Positions 51,791 to 61,689 of a DNA stretch of 64,000 bases are shown piece by piece. Within the stretch, counting starts at the first letter, position 1. The number at the start of each line of letters is the position of its first letter. Source of the DNA: Hasllibacter halocynthiae (GTDB lineage: Bacteria; Pseudomonadota; Alphaproteobacteria; Rhodobacterales; Rhodobacteraceae); contig NZ_PVTT01000002.1 in NCBI RefSeq assembly GCF_003003095.1, positions 558,001 to 622,000 on the forward strand, given 5' to 3'. The translations under genes and the position numbers were made by a program. The notes beneath the pieces were generated by a model. That model ran no database searches. It was not told where the DNA came from and saw only the letters and a program-made list of their open reading frames with translations.

Positions 51791-53514
51791 ATCGCCTCCA
51801 CGGACGGGGCGGCCGGCACGAGGGGGACGGTCCCCGCGTCGAAATCGGGCGCCGGGACCTTCAAGGCCACCGCGCCGTCCGCCCGCCGGCGCATCGCCGC
51901 CCCCCCCACCTCGGCGAGCGAGAGCCCCGCGAGGCGCACCGCATGGTCCGGCCCCGTCGCGGCCCAGCCCCCGCCGCCGCCCGGCACGTTCGAGTGGTTG
52001 GCGAGGATCAGCAGCCGCACGGCGGCGGTGCCGGGCGGAAGGTTGGCCGGCTCGTTGCGGCCCGACAGGTCCACCCCGCCGACGAAGCCTGTGCCGCGGT
52101 ACCAGCGCCCCGCCTCGGGCGGCACGAAGGCCGAGAAGGCGGCGTACTTGTAGGTCGACCCCCCGCGCCCGTTGGCGATCGCGGTCCCCGCCGGCCAGAC
52201 GCCCGCCGGATCGTCCGGGTTGCCCATCTCCGCCGGCCAGGGCGCCGCCAGCGCCACCGTGCCCGCGGCCTTGTCCACGCCGCCCGGGGCGAACATCCCG
52301 CCCCGCGTGATCCGGCTGTAGCCGTCCTGCAGCGCGCCGCCCGCGTTGCGGTAGCCGAAGACCGTGATCGCGCGGGCATGGGCGGCGGCGACGCTCTCGT
52401 TCCAGCCGGCGGCGTCGGCGAGGCGCAGCGACGCGTCCCCCGGCGCGAGCGGCGCGGCGAGCGTCGTCAGGCTGTCCGCCCCGCCGTGCCGGAAGCGCAT
52501 GTGGTGGGTCGCCAGGATCGGTAGGCCGTCCGTGTCGTAGGCCGCGAGGCCGACATAGTGGCGATGCCGCTCGCCGTGGGGATGGGCCGACCAGTCGCCC
52601 GGCAGCGCGTCCTGAAGGACCGCCGCCTCCAGCCGGTAGACGCGGTCCGGCCGCACGGGCATGGCCTCGCCGCTCAGGACGAGGGCGGAGTGGCCGCGGT
52701 GCACGAACGCCCCCGGCAGCCCCGCCGGCGCCAGCGACGCGTCGAAGGCGAGGCCGGGGAAGTTGTGCGCCGTCCCCAGAAGGCCCGTGCCGTTCGTCAC
52801 GAGGCCCTCGCCCCGCGAGGCGACGTAGGGCGCGCCCACGGGCGCCCCGCCGCCCGCCTCCGCCGGGACCACCGCCTCGATGCCGCCCGGAAAGCGCACC
52901 CTGCCCGTCGCGGCGTCGGCGACCAGCGCCTCGCGCCAGGCCGCGCCGTCCGCGCTGACCTTCAGCGCCAGGTCGTCCGTTCCGGCGACGCCGATCTCGG
53001 CCCGCCCGCTCCAGCCGGTCTGGAACACCACGCTCGCCGTGTCGCCAGGGGCGTCCTTGTTCACCACGACGCGGTGGTCGCCCTCCTCGGCCGCCAGCAG
53101 CGTCGCCGCGCCCCGCACCGCGAGGCGGTTCGCCCCGTCCGCCTCCGTCCCGACGCCCAGCCGGTCGACCCGCTCGCCGCTGCCCGCCCCGGTCCAGGCC
53201 GCGCCGTCGAAGACCCGCAGGCCGCCGCCCCGCTCCCAGGCTATCCAGCCGGCGCGCGGCCGAAGGAAGGACCACGCCCCGTCCTCGCGCACCGCGACCT
53301 CGCCCGCGCGCCCCTCCCACGGCCCGGCGGGCTCGGCGCCCACGATCCATCTCTCGCCGGGCTCGGCGGGGGGCGGCGCGGCCGCCACCCCCTCCACCCC
53401 CAGATGCGTGACGAGGTCGAGCACGCGCAGCGCCTCGTTATGGGTGACGTGCTTTTGCGCCTGCCCGCCTTGGATCAGCGGCAGGGCGAGGTTGGGCGTG
53501 GTCTGGTGGTCCAT
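51787..53514 (-). CDS. DUF2793 domain-containing protein
   Basis: Protein of 575 residues with the DUF2793 N-terminal domain (TPNLALPLIQGGQAQKHVTHNEALRVLD at 6-33, split) followed by WIVGAEPAGPWEGRAGEVA and GWIAWERGG. DUF2793 is common in Rhodobacterales and in phage-like tail or surface proteins. The C-terminal half (about 220-560) is beta-rich with Gly/Asp/Asn turns, resembling carbohydrate-binding or tail-fibre domains; no catalytic motif is recognised. No signal peptide is visible. It is the only non-pathway gene between the bacillosamine genes and the proXWV operon. Function unknown. Confidence 0.75.
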   Translation of the reverse strand: MDHQTTPNLALPLIQGGQAQKHVTHNEALRVLDLVTHLGVEGVAAAPPPAEPGERWIVGAEPAGPWEGRAGEVAVREDGAWSFLRPRAGWIAWERGGGLRVFDGAAWTGAGSGERVDRLGVGTEADGANRLAVRGAATLLAAEEGDHRVVVNKDAPGDTASVVFQTGWSGRAEIGVAGTDDLALKVSADGAAWREALVADAATGRVRFPGGIEAVVPAEAGGGAPVGAPYVASRGEGLVTNGTGLLGTAHNFPGLAFDASLAPAGLPGAFVHRGHSALVLSGEAMPVRPDRVYRLEAAVLQDALPGDWSAHPHGERHRHYVGLAAYDTDGLPILATHHMRFRHGGADSLTTLAAPLAPGDASLRLADAAGWNESVAAAHARAITVFGYRNAGGALQDGYSRITRGGMFAPGGVDKAAGTVALAAPWPAEMGNPDDPAGVWPAGTAIANGRGGSTYKYAAFSAFVPPEAGRWYRGTGFVGGVDLSGRNEPANLPPGTAAVRLLILANHSNVPGGGGGWAATGPDHAVRLAGLSLAEVGGAAMRRRADGAVALKVPAPDFDAGTVPLVPAAPSVEAI

Positions 53515-53607
53515 GGCGAGAGGGCTCCCCGGCTCTTCGGTCGGGGAGGAGAATGCCGGAGGGGGGTTCGCGAACCGTTAGCGCGGCGCACGGTCCCCAA
53601 CCCCTTG

Positions 53608-53621
53608 GGATCGCGCGATCC
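53608..53621. repeat. 14-bp palindrome between the DUF2793 gene and proV
   Basis: GGATCGCGCGATCC, a perfect palindrome in the 151-base gap downstream of proV and upstream of the DUF2793 gene. It could be a protein-binding site or part of a terminator; there is no T-run. Confidence 0.4.
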
Positions 53622-53665
53622 TCAACGATCCGTCAACGCTGCGCGCGGCCCGCGCCGGGCGGGAA

Positions 53666-54732
<1,067 letters not shown>

Positions 54733-54736
<4 letters not shown>

Positions 54737-55767
54737 GCGTTCCCCTCCGAACGGTCGACCCGCTCCAGCGCGGCCTTGGACGCCCGGTCCAGCATCACCG
54801 CCAGCAGCACGATCCCGACGCCCGCCAGAAGGCCGACCCCCAGCTCGAGGTTGCGGATGCCCCGCAGCACGAGGACCCCGAGGCCCGGCGCCGAGACGAG
54901 CGAGGCGATCACGACCATGGCGAGGCTCATCATGATGGTCTGGTTGATGCCGGCCATGATGTTGGGCAGCGCCAGGGGAAGCTCGACCTTCCACAGCTTC
55001 TGGCCCGGCGTCATGCCGAACGCGTCCGCCGCCTCCGTCACGGCGGGGTCGACGAGGCGGATGCCGAGGTCCGTGAGGCGGATCACCGGCACGATGGCGT
55101 AGAGGATGATCGCGATCCCGTAGAGCTTCGATTCGGTCACGGAGAAGAGGAAGATCAGCGGGATGAGGTAGACGAAGGTCGGCAGCGTCTGCAGCAGGTC
55201 CAGCACGGGCGTCAGCGATCCCCTCAGGCCGCGGCGCTTGGACATGGCGATGCCGACGGGCACGCCCAGCAGCACGCAGAGCGTGGTGCACACAAAGATG
55301 ATGGCCAGCGTCTGGATCGCTACGTCGAGATGGTCGACGAAGCCGAGGAACAGGAAGGACAGCGCCACGAAGAGCGTCACGCCCCTGGACTTCGAGGCCC
55401 CCCAGGTGGCGAGGACCAGCAGCGGGATCAGGATCCACCACGGGATCCAGGTGAACAGCTCCAGCGCGCCGTCCAGCGCCCATGACAGGGGCTGGGTGAG
55501 CGGGTCGAGCACGACCTTGATCGCGTCCTTGGCCGCGAGGAACCCGTCCTCGATGGCGGCCGTGAAGTCGCGCGTCCGGGGGATCGCGCCGCAGGCGTCG
55601 TGCAGGTTGTCGAGCGAGGGGAAGGGCAGCGAGAAGGGCGCGTCCCCGGCCGCCTCCCCCCGCGAGCGGGCGAGCAGCTCGGCCATGGTCATCGGCCCGC
55701 CCGTGGCGCCGCCGTCGCACCATTCGCGCAGGCCGAGCGCGTCGAAGGCGCGGTCATAGAATGCCAT
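54733..55767 (-). CDS. proW: Glycine betaine/proline ABC transporter permease ProW
   Basis: Permease of 344 residues: a long N-terminal region with a tail of about 90 residues, then seven or so helices. The permease signature TEAADAFGMTPGQKLWKVEL (EAA loop) is near 240-260, and NQTIMMSLAMVVIASLVSAPGLG follows. Conserved LLQTLPTFVYLIP is typical of ProW. 96 bases with a 12-bp-arm hairpin separate it from proX. ATGA overlap with proV. Confidence 0.95.
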
Positions 55768-55816
55768 CGGGGGTCTCTCCGGGCGAGGATGAAGGGAATG
55801 GGAGGGAACGGGGGGC

Positions 55817-55845
55817 GCCGCCGGCCCCGGGGCGGGGCCGGCGGC
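55817..55845 (-). terminator. GC-rich hairpin between proX and proW
   Basis: Perfect 12-bp arms (GCCGCCGGCCCC/GGGGCCGGCGGC) around 5 bases, 19 bases after the proX stop. No T-run. It most likely stabilises the proX message or attenuates proWV, as inferred for similar spacers after binding-protein genes. Confidence 0.6.
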
Positions 55846-55863
55846 GGGATCGAAGGCGCCGGG

Positions 55864-56835
55864 TCAGCCGTCGATCAGCGCGGCGAGGTTCGCGCGCGCG
55901 TCGGCGGACAGCCACCCGGGCCACACGTCCGAATAGGTCGTGAGGTAGTGGACGGCGGCCTCCTCGGCGGAGGCGTTGTTCTCCTCCTGCCAGGCGAGGA
56001 TCTCGTTCATCTGCTCGTTGGTGAACTGGACGTTGCGCATCAGGTCGGCGATCTCGGGCTCGCGCTCCTCGAAGTCGGCGGTCACGACCGTGACGACCTT
56101 GCCTTGCGGATAGGCCGAGAGCTGAGGGTCCTGGCAGTCCTCCAGGCCGTTGCAGGCGTGCGCCTCCTCGTCGTAGGGCCCGATGTCCACCCGGGTCATC
56201 GGATACTGCCCGAGCACGCTCGTCGGCGCCCAGTAGTAGCCGAACCAGGGCTCCTCGTTCTCGAAGGCCGCGGCGATGGAGGTGGCCATCGTCTCGCCCG
56301 AGCCGTGGACGAAGACCTCGATGCCGTTCTCCTCGAGGCCCGCGGCCTCGGCGAGGTTGCCGTTCACCGTCTTGCAGGCCCAGCCGTCCGGGCACTGGTG
56401 GAACCGGGCGCCGACCAGCTCGGGGTTGGCCAGCACGCCCTCGAGGGACGCCAGCTCCGGGTGCTCCTCCAGAAGGTAGTTGGGGATCCACCACCCCTCG
56501 ACGCCGCCATCCGAGAGCACGTCGGTCAGCGTCACGAGCGAGCCTTCGGCCGACATGCGGTCATAGACCGGCGCGGCGTTGACCCAGAGCTCGGTCAGGA
56601 TGTCGGGCTCGCCCGTTTCGGCGACGGAGGCGAGGGCGGGGTTCGTCGAGGACGGCACCCGGTTGACCGTGCAGCCGTAGCCTTCGGTCATCAGGAAGTC
56701 CGAGATGGCGGTGACCACGGCCGAGGAGGCCCAGTTCATCTCCGTGATCGAGACCTCGCCGCAATCCTGGGCGACGGCGCCGCCCGCCAAGATCATAGAA
56801 GTCAGGCCGCTGGCGGCCAGAAGCTTGGTGTTCAT
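55864..56835 (-). CDS. proX: Glycine betaine/proline substrate-binding protein ProX
   Basis: Periplasmic receptor for betaine-type compatible solutes, 323 residues. Signal peptide MNTKLLAASGLTSMILAGGAVA with cleavage before QDCGEV. The OpuAC domain shows ITEMNWASSAVVTAI, then EPDILTELWVNAAPVY and PWFGYYWAPTSVLG, whose Trp/Tyr residues form the aromatic box for quaternary ammonium groups. Four cysteines may pair (disulfides). First gene of proX-proW-proV; 175 bases to the wza-like gene hold its promoter. Confidence 0.94.
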   Translation of the reverse strand: MNTKLLAASGLTSMILAGGAVAQDCGEVSITEMNWASSAVVTAISDFLMTEGYGCTVNRVPSSTNPALASVAETGEPDILTELWVNAAPVYDRMSAEGSLVTLTDVLSDGGVEGWWIPNYLLEEHPELASLEGVLANPELVGARFHQCPDGWACKTVNGNLAEAAGLEENGIEVFVHGSGETMATSIAAAFENEEPWFGYYWAPTSVLGQYPMTRVDIGPYDEEAHACNGLEDCQDPQLSAYPQGKVVTVVTADFEEREPEIADLMRNVQFTNEQMNEILAWQEENNASAEEAAVHYLTTYSDVWPGWLSADARANLAALIDG

Positions 56836-57010
56836 GGTGGTTCCCTATCGTCTCCGGCAGCGGCGCGTCGGCGGCCGCCTTGGCGAAAGGCCCTGCAGGA
56901 GCGTCCCGCCGGGCTTGCCCCCGCAGGTTGGCGGACCCGGGCGCGATGTGCAACCGGAAGGGGCGACGCACCCTGGCAGGCCGGCCCCCGCGGGGGCGCG
57001 CGCCCGGTGC

Positions 57011-58360
57011 CTACTCGCCGGCCAGGCCGACGCCGGTGCTGATCAGCGAGGGCGTGATCTGCGCGACCACCCGGCTCCAGCGGGTGACGGCCTGCTCGGC
57101 CACGAACACCACGTCGCCCGGCCGCATCTCGAAGCGCGAGGCCAGCGCCAGCCGGGTCGCGTCGCGCGCGTCCAGGTGGAACGCGGTGACCCTGCCGTCG
57201 CCGTCCCGGTCGCGCAGCACGTAGATCCGCGCCGGATCGCCCGTCGCCGCCGCGATGCCGCCCCCGCCCCCGAAGAGCGCGTCGTTCAGCACCGCCTGCC
57301 GGCCGAAGGGCAGCGCGAAGCGCGAAGGGGTCCGCACCTCGCCCGTCAGGTAGACGTGGTCGCGCGCGGCCCCGTCCAGGGCCTCGGCGGCACGGAAGTT
57401 GCCGCGCGCCTCGTCGCGGGCGGCGCGGCGCAGCGCGAGGCCAGCCTCCAGCTCGTCGAGGGCCTGGGCGCGGGCCGCCGTGCGCAGGTTGGCGAGCTGG
57501 ATCCGCTCGGCGAAGAAGGCGCGGGCGCGCTCGGCGTCGTATCCGGCGTCCACGAAGACGCTGTCGCCCCCCGTCAGGCGGATGCCCTGCAGCGCCGGCC
57601 GCGCGCCGAACCCCTCCACCGGCACCTGGTAGAGCGCGCCCTCGCGGAAGATGCGGATCACCGCGCCCTCGGCGGCCCCCTCGACGCCGCCGGCCCGCGC
57701 GAGCGCCTCCGCCAGGGTGAGGTCCGTGATGGTGACGGGCACCACCACCGCCTCCGCGACCGCGCCGCCGACCGCCACGCGCTGCGAGTTGAAGCCCGTC
57801 ACCTCCAGCGAGAAGGCCGGGTCGATCCGGGCGGCGACCAGCGCGCGGAAGACGGCGTCCTCGGCCTCCTCGACGGAAAGGCCGGCGAGGCGCACGCGCC
57901 CCACGTCCGGGATCGCGATCGCGCCGTCGTCCTGCACCGTGTAGCCCTGCCGCCGGTTCTGCGCCGCCAGGAGGCCGGAGAGCTCCTCCACCGTGGTTCC
58001 GGGCGCCGCCGTCGCGAGGAGGACGACGTCCCCGACGCCGATCACATAGGGCCCGCCCGGCAGGGGTGGCGGCGGGATCAGCGCCGGCTCGCCCCGCCGC
58101 GGGGGGCGGATCTGGGTGACGGGCGGCAGGGCGATGCCGCCGGGCGCCGCCCCCGCCGCGCCGCCGCCTTGCGAGAACACCGCCGGCAGGGCGCGGGGCA
58201 CGTAGGGGTCGGCATTGGCCGCGGCGACCACGGGCGCGGTCAGGTCCACCACCGTCACCCCCTCGCCCCCCGCGGGGACCTGCGCCGACTGGTAGACGAT
58301 CCCGCAGCCCCCCACCGCGCAGGCGAGCGCGACCGCGGCCACGCGCCAAGCTTGCAGCAT
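57011..58360 (-). CDS. Polysaccharide export outer-membrane lipoprotein (Wza/OMA family)
   Basis: Outer-membrane channel component for polysaccharide, 449 residues. Lipoprotein signal peptide with Cys19 in VGGC (lipobox). Poly_export domain: PYVIGVGDVVLLATAAPG near 103-120 and QDDGAIAIPDVGRVRLAGLS. Two SLBB-like segments follow (VAVGGAVAEAVVVPVTITDL; VYLTGEVRTPSRFALPFGRQ). A charged helical stretch around 275-330 (RAFFAERIQLANLRTAARAQ) is an insertion not found in E. coli Wza. ATG 58360. It lies 113 bases after the BY-kinase gene on the same strand and is probably co-transcribed. Confidence 0.9.
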   Translation of the reverse strand: MLQAWRVAAVALACAVGGCGIVYQSAQVPAGGEGVTVVDLTAPVVAAANADPYVPRALPAVFSQGGGAAGAAPGGIALPPVTQIRPPRRGEPALIPPPPLPGGPYVIGVGDVVLLATAAPGTTVEELSGLLAAQNRRQGYTVQDDGAIAIPDVGRVRLAGLSVEEAEDAVFRALVAARIDPAFSLEVTGFNSQRVAVGGAVAEAVVVPVTITDLTLAEALARAGGVEGAAEGAVIRIFREGALYQVPVEGFGARPALQGIRLTGGDSVFVDAGYDAERARAFFAERIQLANLRTAARAQALDELEAGLALRRAARDEARGNFRAAEALDGAARDHVYLTGEVRTPSRFALPFGRQAVLNDALFGGGGGIAAATGDPARIYVLRDRDGDGRVTAFHLDARDATRLALASRFEMRPGDVVFVAEQAVTRWSRVVAQITPSLISTGVGLAGE

Positions 58361-58473
58361 TCCCGTCCCCTGCCTTCCTGCCGTCCCGCCCGTTCGTATC
58401 CGGCCGAGGCGCCCGCGCCCAAGGCCGGGGCGGCCGAAGGGCCGCCCGCCGTCGCAAACGGGCCGCAGCACCG

Positions 58474-60630
58474 TCAGTTCGCGTAGTAGCCGTCCGCGTA
58501 GTAGGCCCCGTCGCCCTCGCCCCGGCGGCGCTGCCGCTTCAGGTCGATCTGCGACAGGACCAGCCCCGTGACCCGCACCCCCGCGGTCGAGAGGAGGCGC
58601 AGCCCCTCGCGCAGGGCGGCGCGGGGGGTCGCGTCCCACCGGACGGAGTAGACGGTCGCGTCGGCCAGGGTGCCGATCACGCGCGCGTCCGGCACCACGA
58701 GGACCGGCGGCGCGTCGAGGACCACGACGTCGTAGGCCCCGCGCGCGGCGGCGACGAAGTTCGCGAAGGCCCGCGACGAGAAGACGTCGACCGGGTTCGC
58801 CGCCGGGGCGTCCCCCACAAGGACGTCGACCTCGCCCAGCAGCGCGGGCGCCCCCTGGACCGCGTCGGCGAGGGCCGCCTCCCCCGTCAGGACCGAGACG
58901 AGGCCGAACTCCTCCGAGAGGCCCAGCTCCTCGGCGAAGGTCCGTCGCCGGAGGTCGCATTCGACCAGCAGGACCCGCTTGCCCATCCCGGCGAGGCTCT
59001 GGGCCAGCGCCATGGCCTGCGAGGTCTTGCCCTCGCCCGGTACGGAGGAGGTCGAGAGGATCACCTCTGGCGGGCGGTCGATGTCCGACAGCATCACGGA
59101 CGTCCGCAGGTTGCGATAGGCCTCCGCCAGCCGCGAGGCGGGGCGCCGCGCGAGGTAGCCCAGCATCCTGCGCCGGCCGCGGACCTTCGCGCGGGGGATC
59201 TGGCCCAGCACCGTCAGGCCGGTCAGTGCCTCGAGATCCTCGCCGCTGCGGATGCCCGTCCTCGCCGCCTCGCGCCCCAGCACCAGCGCCGCCCCCCCGA
59301 TAAGCCCGAGGAGCAGGGCGGCCGCCAGCACCGGGACCGCGCGGGGCGAGGCGGGGCCCTCGGGCGGGACGGCGGCCGAGAGGACGCGCGCCTCCGCCTC
59401 CTGCAGGTTCTGCTGCACGGCTGTCTCGCGCAGGCGGGTCTCGAAGTACTCGAAGAGGGCCGTCGCCTGCTCGACCTCGCGCTCGGCGGCCTGCTGGCGG
59501 ATCAGGTCCTCCGTCTGCCGGGCTAGGCGCGCCTCGAGCTCGCCCAGGGTCCGGGCCAGCGCCGCGGCCTGCGCGCCGGCGCGAAGGCCGGACGCCCCGG
59601 CCGCGAGCTGACCGGCCCGCGCGCGCAGCGCCTCCTCGCGCGCCTCGCCCGCGGGCCGGGACAGCAGGCGCCGGATCGCCGGATCGCCCGTCGCCCGCAG
59701 GACGGCGTCCCAGTCCCCCGACGCGGCGGCCGCCCGCAGGGCGTCGTCCGCGGCCGCGTCCCGCCCGCCGGCCCGCGCCTCGGCGAGGCGCTCGCGCAGG
59801 TCGGCGATCCGCCGGTTCAGGGCCGCGATCCCGTCCCCCGTGACCAGCTCGTTCTCGGCGGTGAAGTCGCGCAGGCGGTTCTGCGCGTCCCGCATCGCGC
59901 CCTGCAGCTCCGCCACCCGCTCGGCGAGCCATTCGGTGGCGCGCGCGGTGGCCTCGAAGCGCACCTCGATCTGCTCGAGGATGTAGAGGTCCGCGACCGC
60001 GTTGGCGATCTCGACGGACAGGGCCGGGTCCGGGCTGCGCGCGGAGATGGTGTAGACGAGGCTCTGGCGCAGGTTGGCGACCTCGATCATCCCCAGAAGG
60101 TCGTCGACCGCCTCGCGGCGCGCCTCCTCGGGCGTGGCGGGCCCCTCCTCGGGCGCGGGCGCGAGGAAAGGCAGGCCGGTCGCCCCGGCGATCCACGTCC
60201 GCGCCCGCCGCAGCGCGGACGGGCCCCTCTCGCGCTCCATGCGGGCGAGGGTGGCGGCGAGGTCGAGCCGGTCGACGACCTTGCCCAGCAGCCCGCGCGA
60301 GCGGATCACCTCGATCTGGGTATTCACGGAGGGCCGGTCCCCCGCGAGACCGGGCACGACGCCCTCGAGGTCGAGGGCCTGCCGGCCCCCTTCCTCCAGC
60401 GCGACGACGGAGGTCGCCACGTATTCCGGCACCGCGACCCGCTGGAGGTAGAAGGCCCCCGCCGCGACGAACGCCGCCGCGGCGAGCACGATCGCGAGGC
60501 GCCCGTTCCAGAGCGTGCGGAGCACGGCGAGGAGGTCGACTTCGCCCCGCGCCCCCTCGCCGCCGGCGGGCGCAGGGACGGGGACGGGCTGGGTCTGCGG
60601 GTGCGGCGTCAGGGGGTCGAGTCGTGTCAT
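58474..60630 (-). CDS. Wzc-like polysaccharide co-polymerase with BY-kinase domain
   Basis: Inner-membrane chain-length regulator and tyrosine autokinase, 718 residues. Wzz domain with helices at about 45-62 and 432-452, and long periplasmic coiled coils between (185-420). The cytoplasmic BY-kinase domain carries Walker A SVPGEGKT (529-536), Walker A' VLLVECDL (553-560) and Walker B VVVLDAPP (635-642). The C-terminal tail has tyrosine pairs at 710-711 and 715-716, the usual autophosphorylation cluster. ATG 60630. Divergent from a PPP-type phosphatase gene. Confidence 0.94.
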   Translation of the reverse strand: MTRLDPLTPHPQTQPVPVPAPAGGEGARGEVDLLAVLRTLWNGRLAIVLAAAAFVAAGAFYLQRVAVPEYVATSVVALEEGGRQALDLEGVVPGLAGDRPSVNTQIEVIRSRGLLGKVVDRLDLAATLARMERERGPSALRRARTWIAGATGLPFLAPAPEEGPATPEEARREAVDDLLGMIEVANLRQSLVYTISARSPDPALSVEIANAVADLYILEQIEVRFEATARATEWLAERVAELQGAMRDAQNRLRDFTAENELVTGDGIAALNRRIADLRERLAEARAGGRDAAADDALRAAAASGDWDAVLRATGDPAIRRLLSRPAGEAREEALRARAGQLAAGASGLRAGAQAAALARTLGELEARLARQTEDLIRQQAAEREVEQATALFEYFETRLRETAVQQNLQEAEARVLSAAVPPEGPASPRAVPVLAAALLLGLIGGAALVLGREAARTGIRSGEDLEALTGLTVLGQIPRAKVRGRRRMLGYLARRPASRLAEAYRNLRTSVMLSDIDRPPEVILSTSSVPGEGKTSQAMALAQSLAGMGKRVLLVECDLRRRTFAEELGLSEEFGLVSVLTGEAALADAVQGAPALLGEVDVLVGDAPAANPVDVFSSRAFANFVAAARGAYDVVVLDAPPVLVVPDARVIGTLADATVYSVRWDATPRAALREGLRLLSTAGVRVTGLVLSQIDLKRQRRRGEGDGAYYADGYYAN

Positions 60631-60750
60631 CGTCCGCGCCGGCCCCCGTCCGCCCGTGATCCGCCTGCGGGTCGAGCGCCCGGGAATCGCAGGGGGATTC
60701 GCACGGGCCCCCGGTTGCGGCAACCGGCGCGGTGGTTATTGCTGGCCGGC

Positions 60751-61578
60751 GTGTTCGGACTGCGACGCATCCTCGGCCGCGCGCGGCCCGGCCTGTCCGG
60801 CCTGTCCGGCCCGCCGGGCCCGGCGCCGGTGACGCGGCCGGTCTGGCTCGTGGGCGACGTGCACGGGCGGGCCGACCTCCTGGAGGGCGCGCTCGCGGCG
60901 CTGCGCCCGCCGGAAGGGGCGGCGGTGGTGCTCCTGGGGGACATGATCGACCGGGGGCCGGACCCGGCCGGGGCGCTACGGATCGCGCGGTCCCTGCCGC
61001 GCCGCTGGCCCGGCGTGGAGGGGGTCGCCCTCATGGGCAACCACGAGCGGATGATGCTCGACTTCCTCGACGCGCCGGTGCAGCGCGGCCGGCGCTGGCT
61101 GCGCCACGGGGGCCGCGAGACGCTGCAGGGCTTCGGCGTGGACCCCGGCCCCCCCGCCGCCGAGCCCGGGCCGGAGGCGCTGCGCGCCCTGCGCGAGGCG
61201 CTGCGCGCGGCCATGGAGCCGGGGCTGGAGGGGTGGCTGCGCGCGCTGCCGCTGCTCTGGCGCGACGGCGGCCTCGTGGCGGCGCATGCCGGCCTCGACC
61301 CCCTGGCCCCCCCCGAGGCGCAGGACGAGGAGGCGCTGCTGTGGGGCCGGACGGATTTCCGCAGGCCCCGGCGCGACGGGCTGTGGGTGGCGCATGGCCA
61401 CGTGGTGACGGCCGCCCCCGAGATCGTGCCCGGTCGCCTCGGCCTCGACACGGGCGCCTGGCGCACCGGGCGCCTGACGGTCGCGCGCCTGCGCCCCGGA
61501 GAGGCCCCGGCGGTCGAGCGGCCCGCGGCGCCCGAGGCGTCCCGGGGGCCGCATGATGGCCTTCCGAAGGCGGACTAG
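60751..61578 (+). CDS. PPP-family metallophosphatase (serine/threonine-type protein phosphatase)
   Basis: Two-metal phosphoesterase of 275 residues. The motif set is complete: GDVHGR (DxH), LLGDMIDRGPDP (GDxxDRG), LMGNHERMML (GNHE), then HAGLDPLAP and WVAHGHV as the two later histidines. This is the lambda-phosphatase/bacterial PPP type, able to act on Ser/Thr, His or Tyr phosphates. The start is GTG 60751 (FGLRRILGRARPG), matching relatives; the longer frame upstream is low-complexity. It lies 120 bases from the divergent BY-kinase gene and no Wzb-type phosphatase is present, so it may be the kinase's counterpart (inference). Confidence 0.88.
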   Translation: MFGLRRILGRARPGLSGLSGPPGPAPVTRPVWLVGDVHGRADLLEGALAALRPPEGAAVVLLGDMIDRGPDPAGALRIARSLPRRWPGVEGVALMGNHERMMLDFLDAPVQRGRRWLRHGGRETLQGFGVDPGPPAAEPGPEALRALREALRAAMEPGLEGWLRALPLLWRDGGLVAAHAGLDPLAPPEAQDEEALLWGRTDFRRPRRDGLWVAHGHVVTAAPEIVPGRLGLDTGAWRTGRLTVARLRPGEAPAVERPAAPEASRGPHDGLPKAD

Positions 61579-61689
61579 CCGAATCCGGTGATTTGGCCGC
61601 CGCGCCGCCGCGCCGCTAGCCTGATCCCCGAGGGGACGGGCCCGCTGGAAGGCCCCAGGACGAGGGCCACGGGGGCGACGGCGGAAAAG

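Noticed and set aside
51787-53514. Prophage or gene transfer agent fragment suggested by the DUF2793 gene
   Set aside because: No capsid, portal, terminase, holin or integrase genes lie nearby; a single tail-like gene does not support a phage element.
57011-60196. Single 1061-codon minus frame joining the Wza-like protein to upstream sequence
   Set aside because: The upstream part is the shifted frame of the Wzc-like gene; the lipoprotein signal peptide at 58360 marks the true start.
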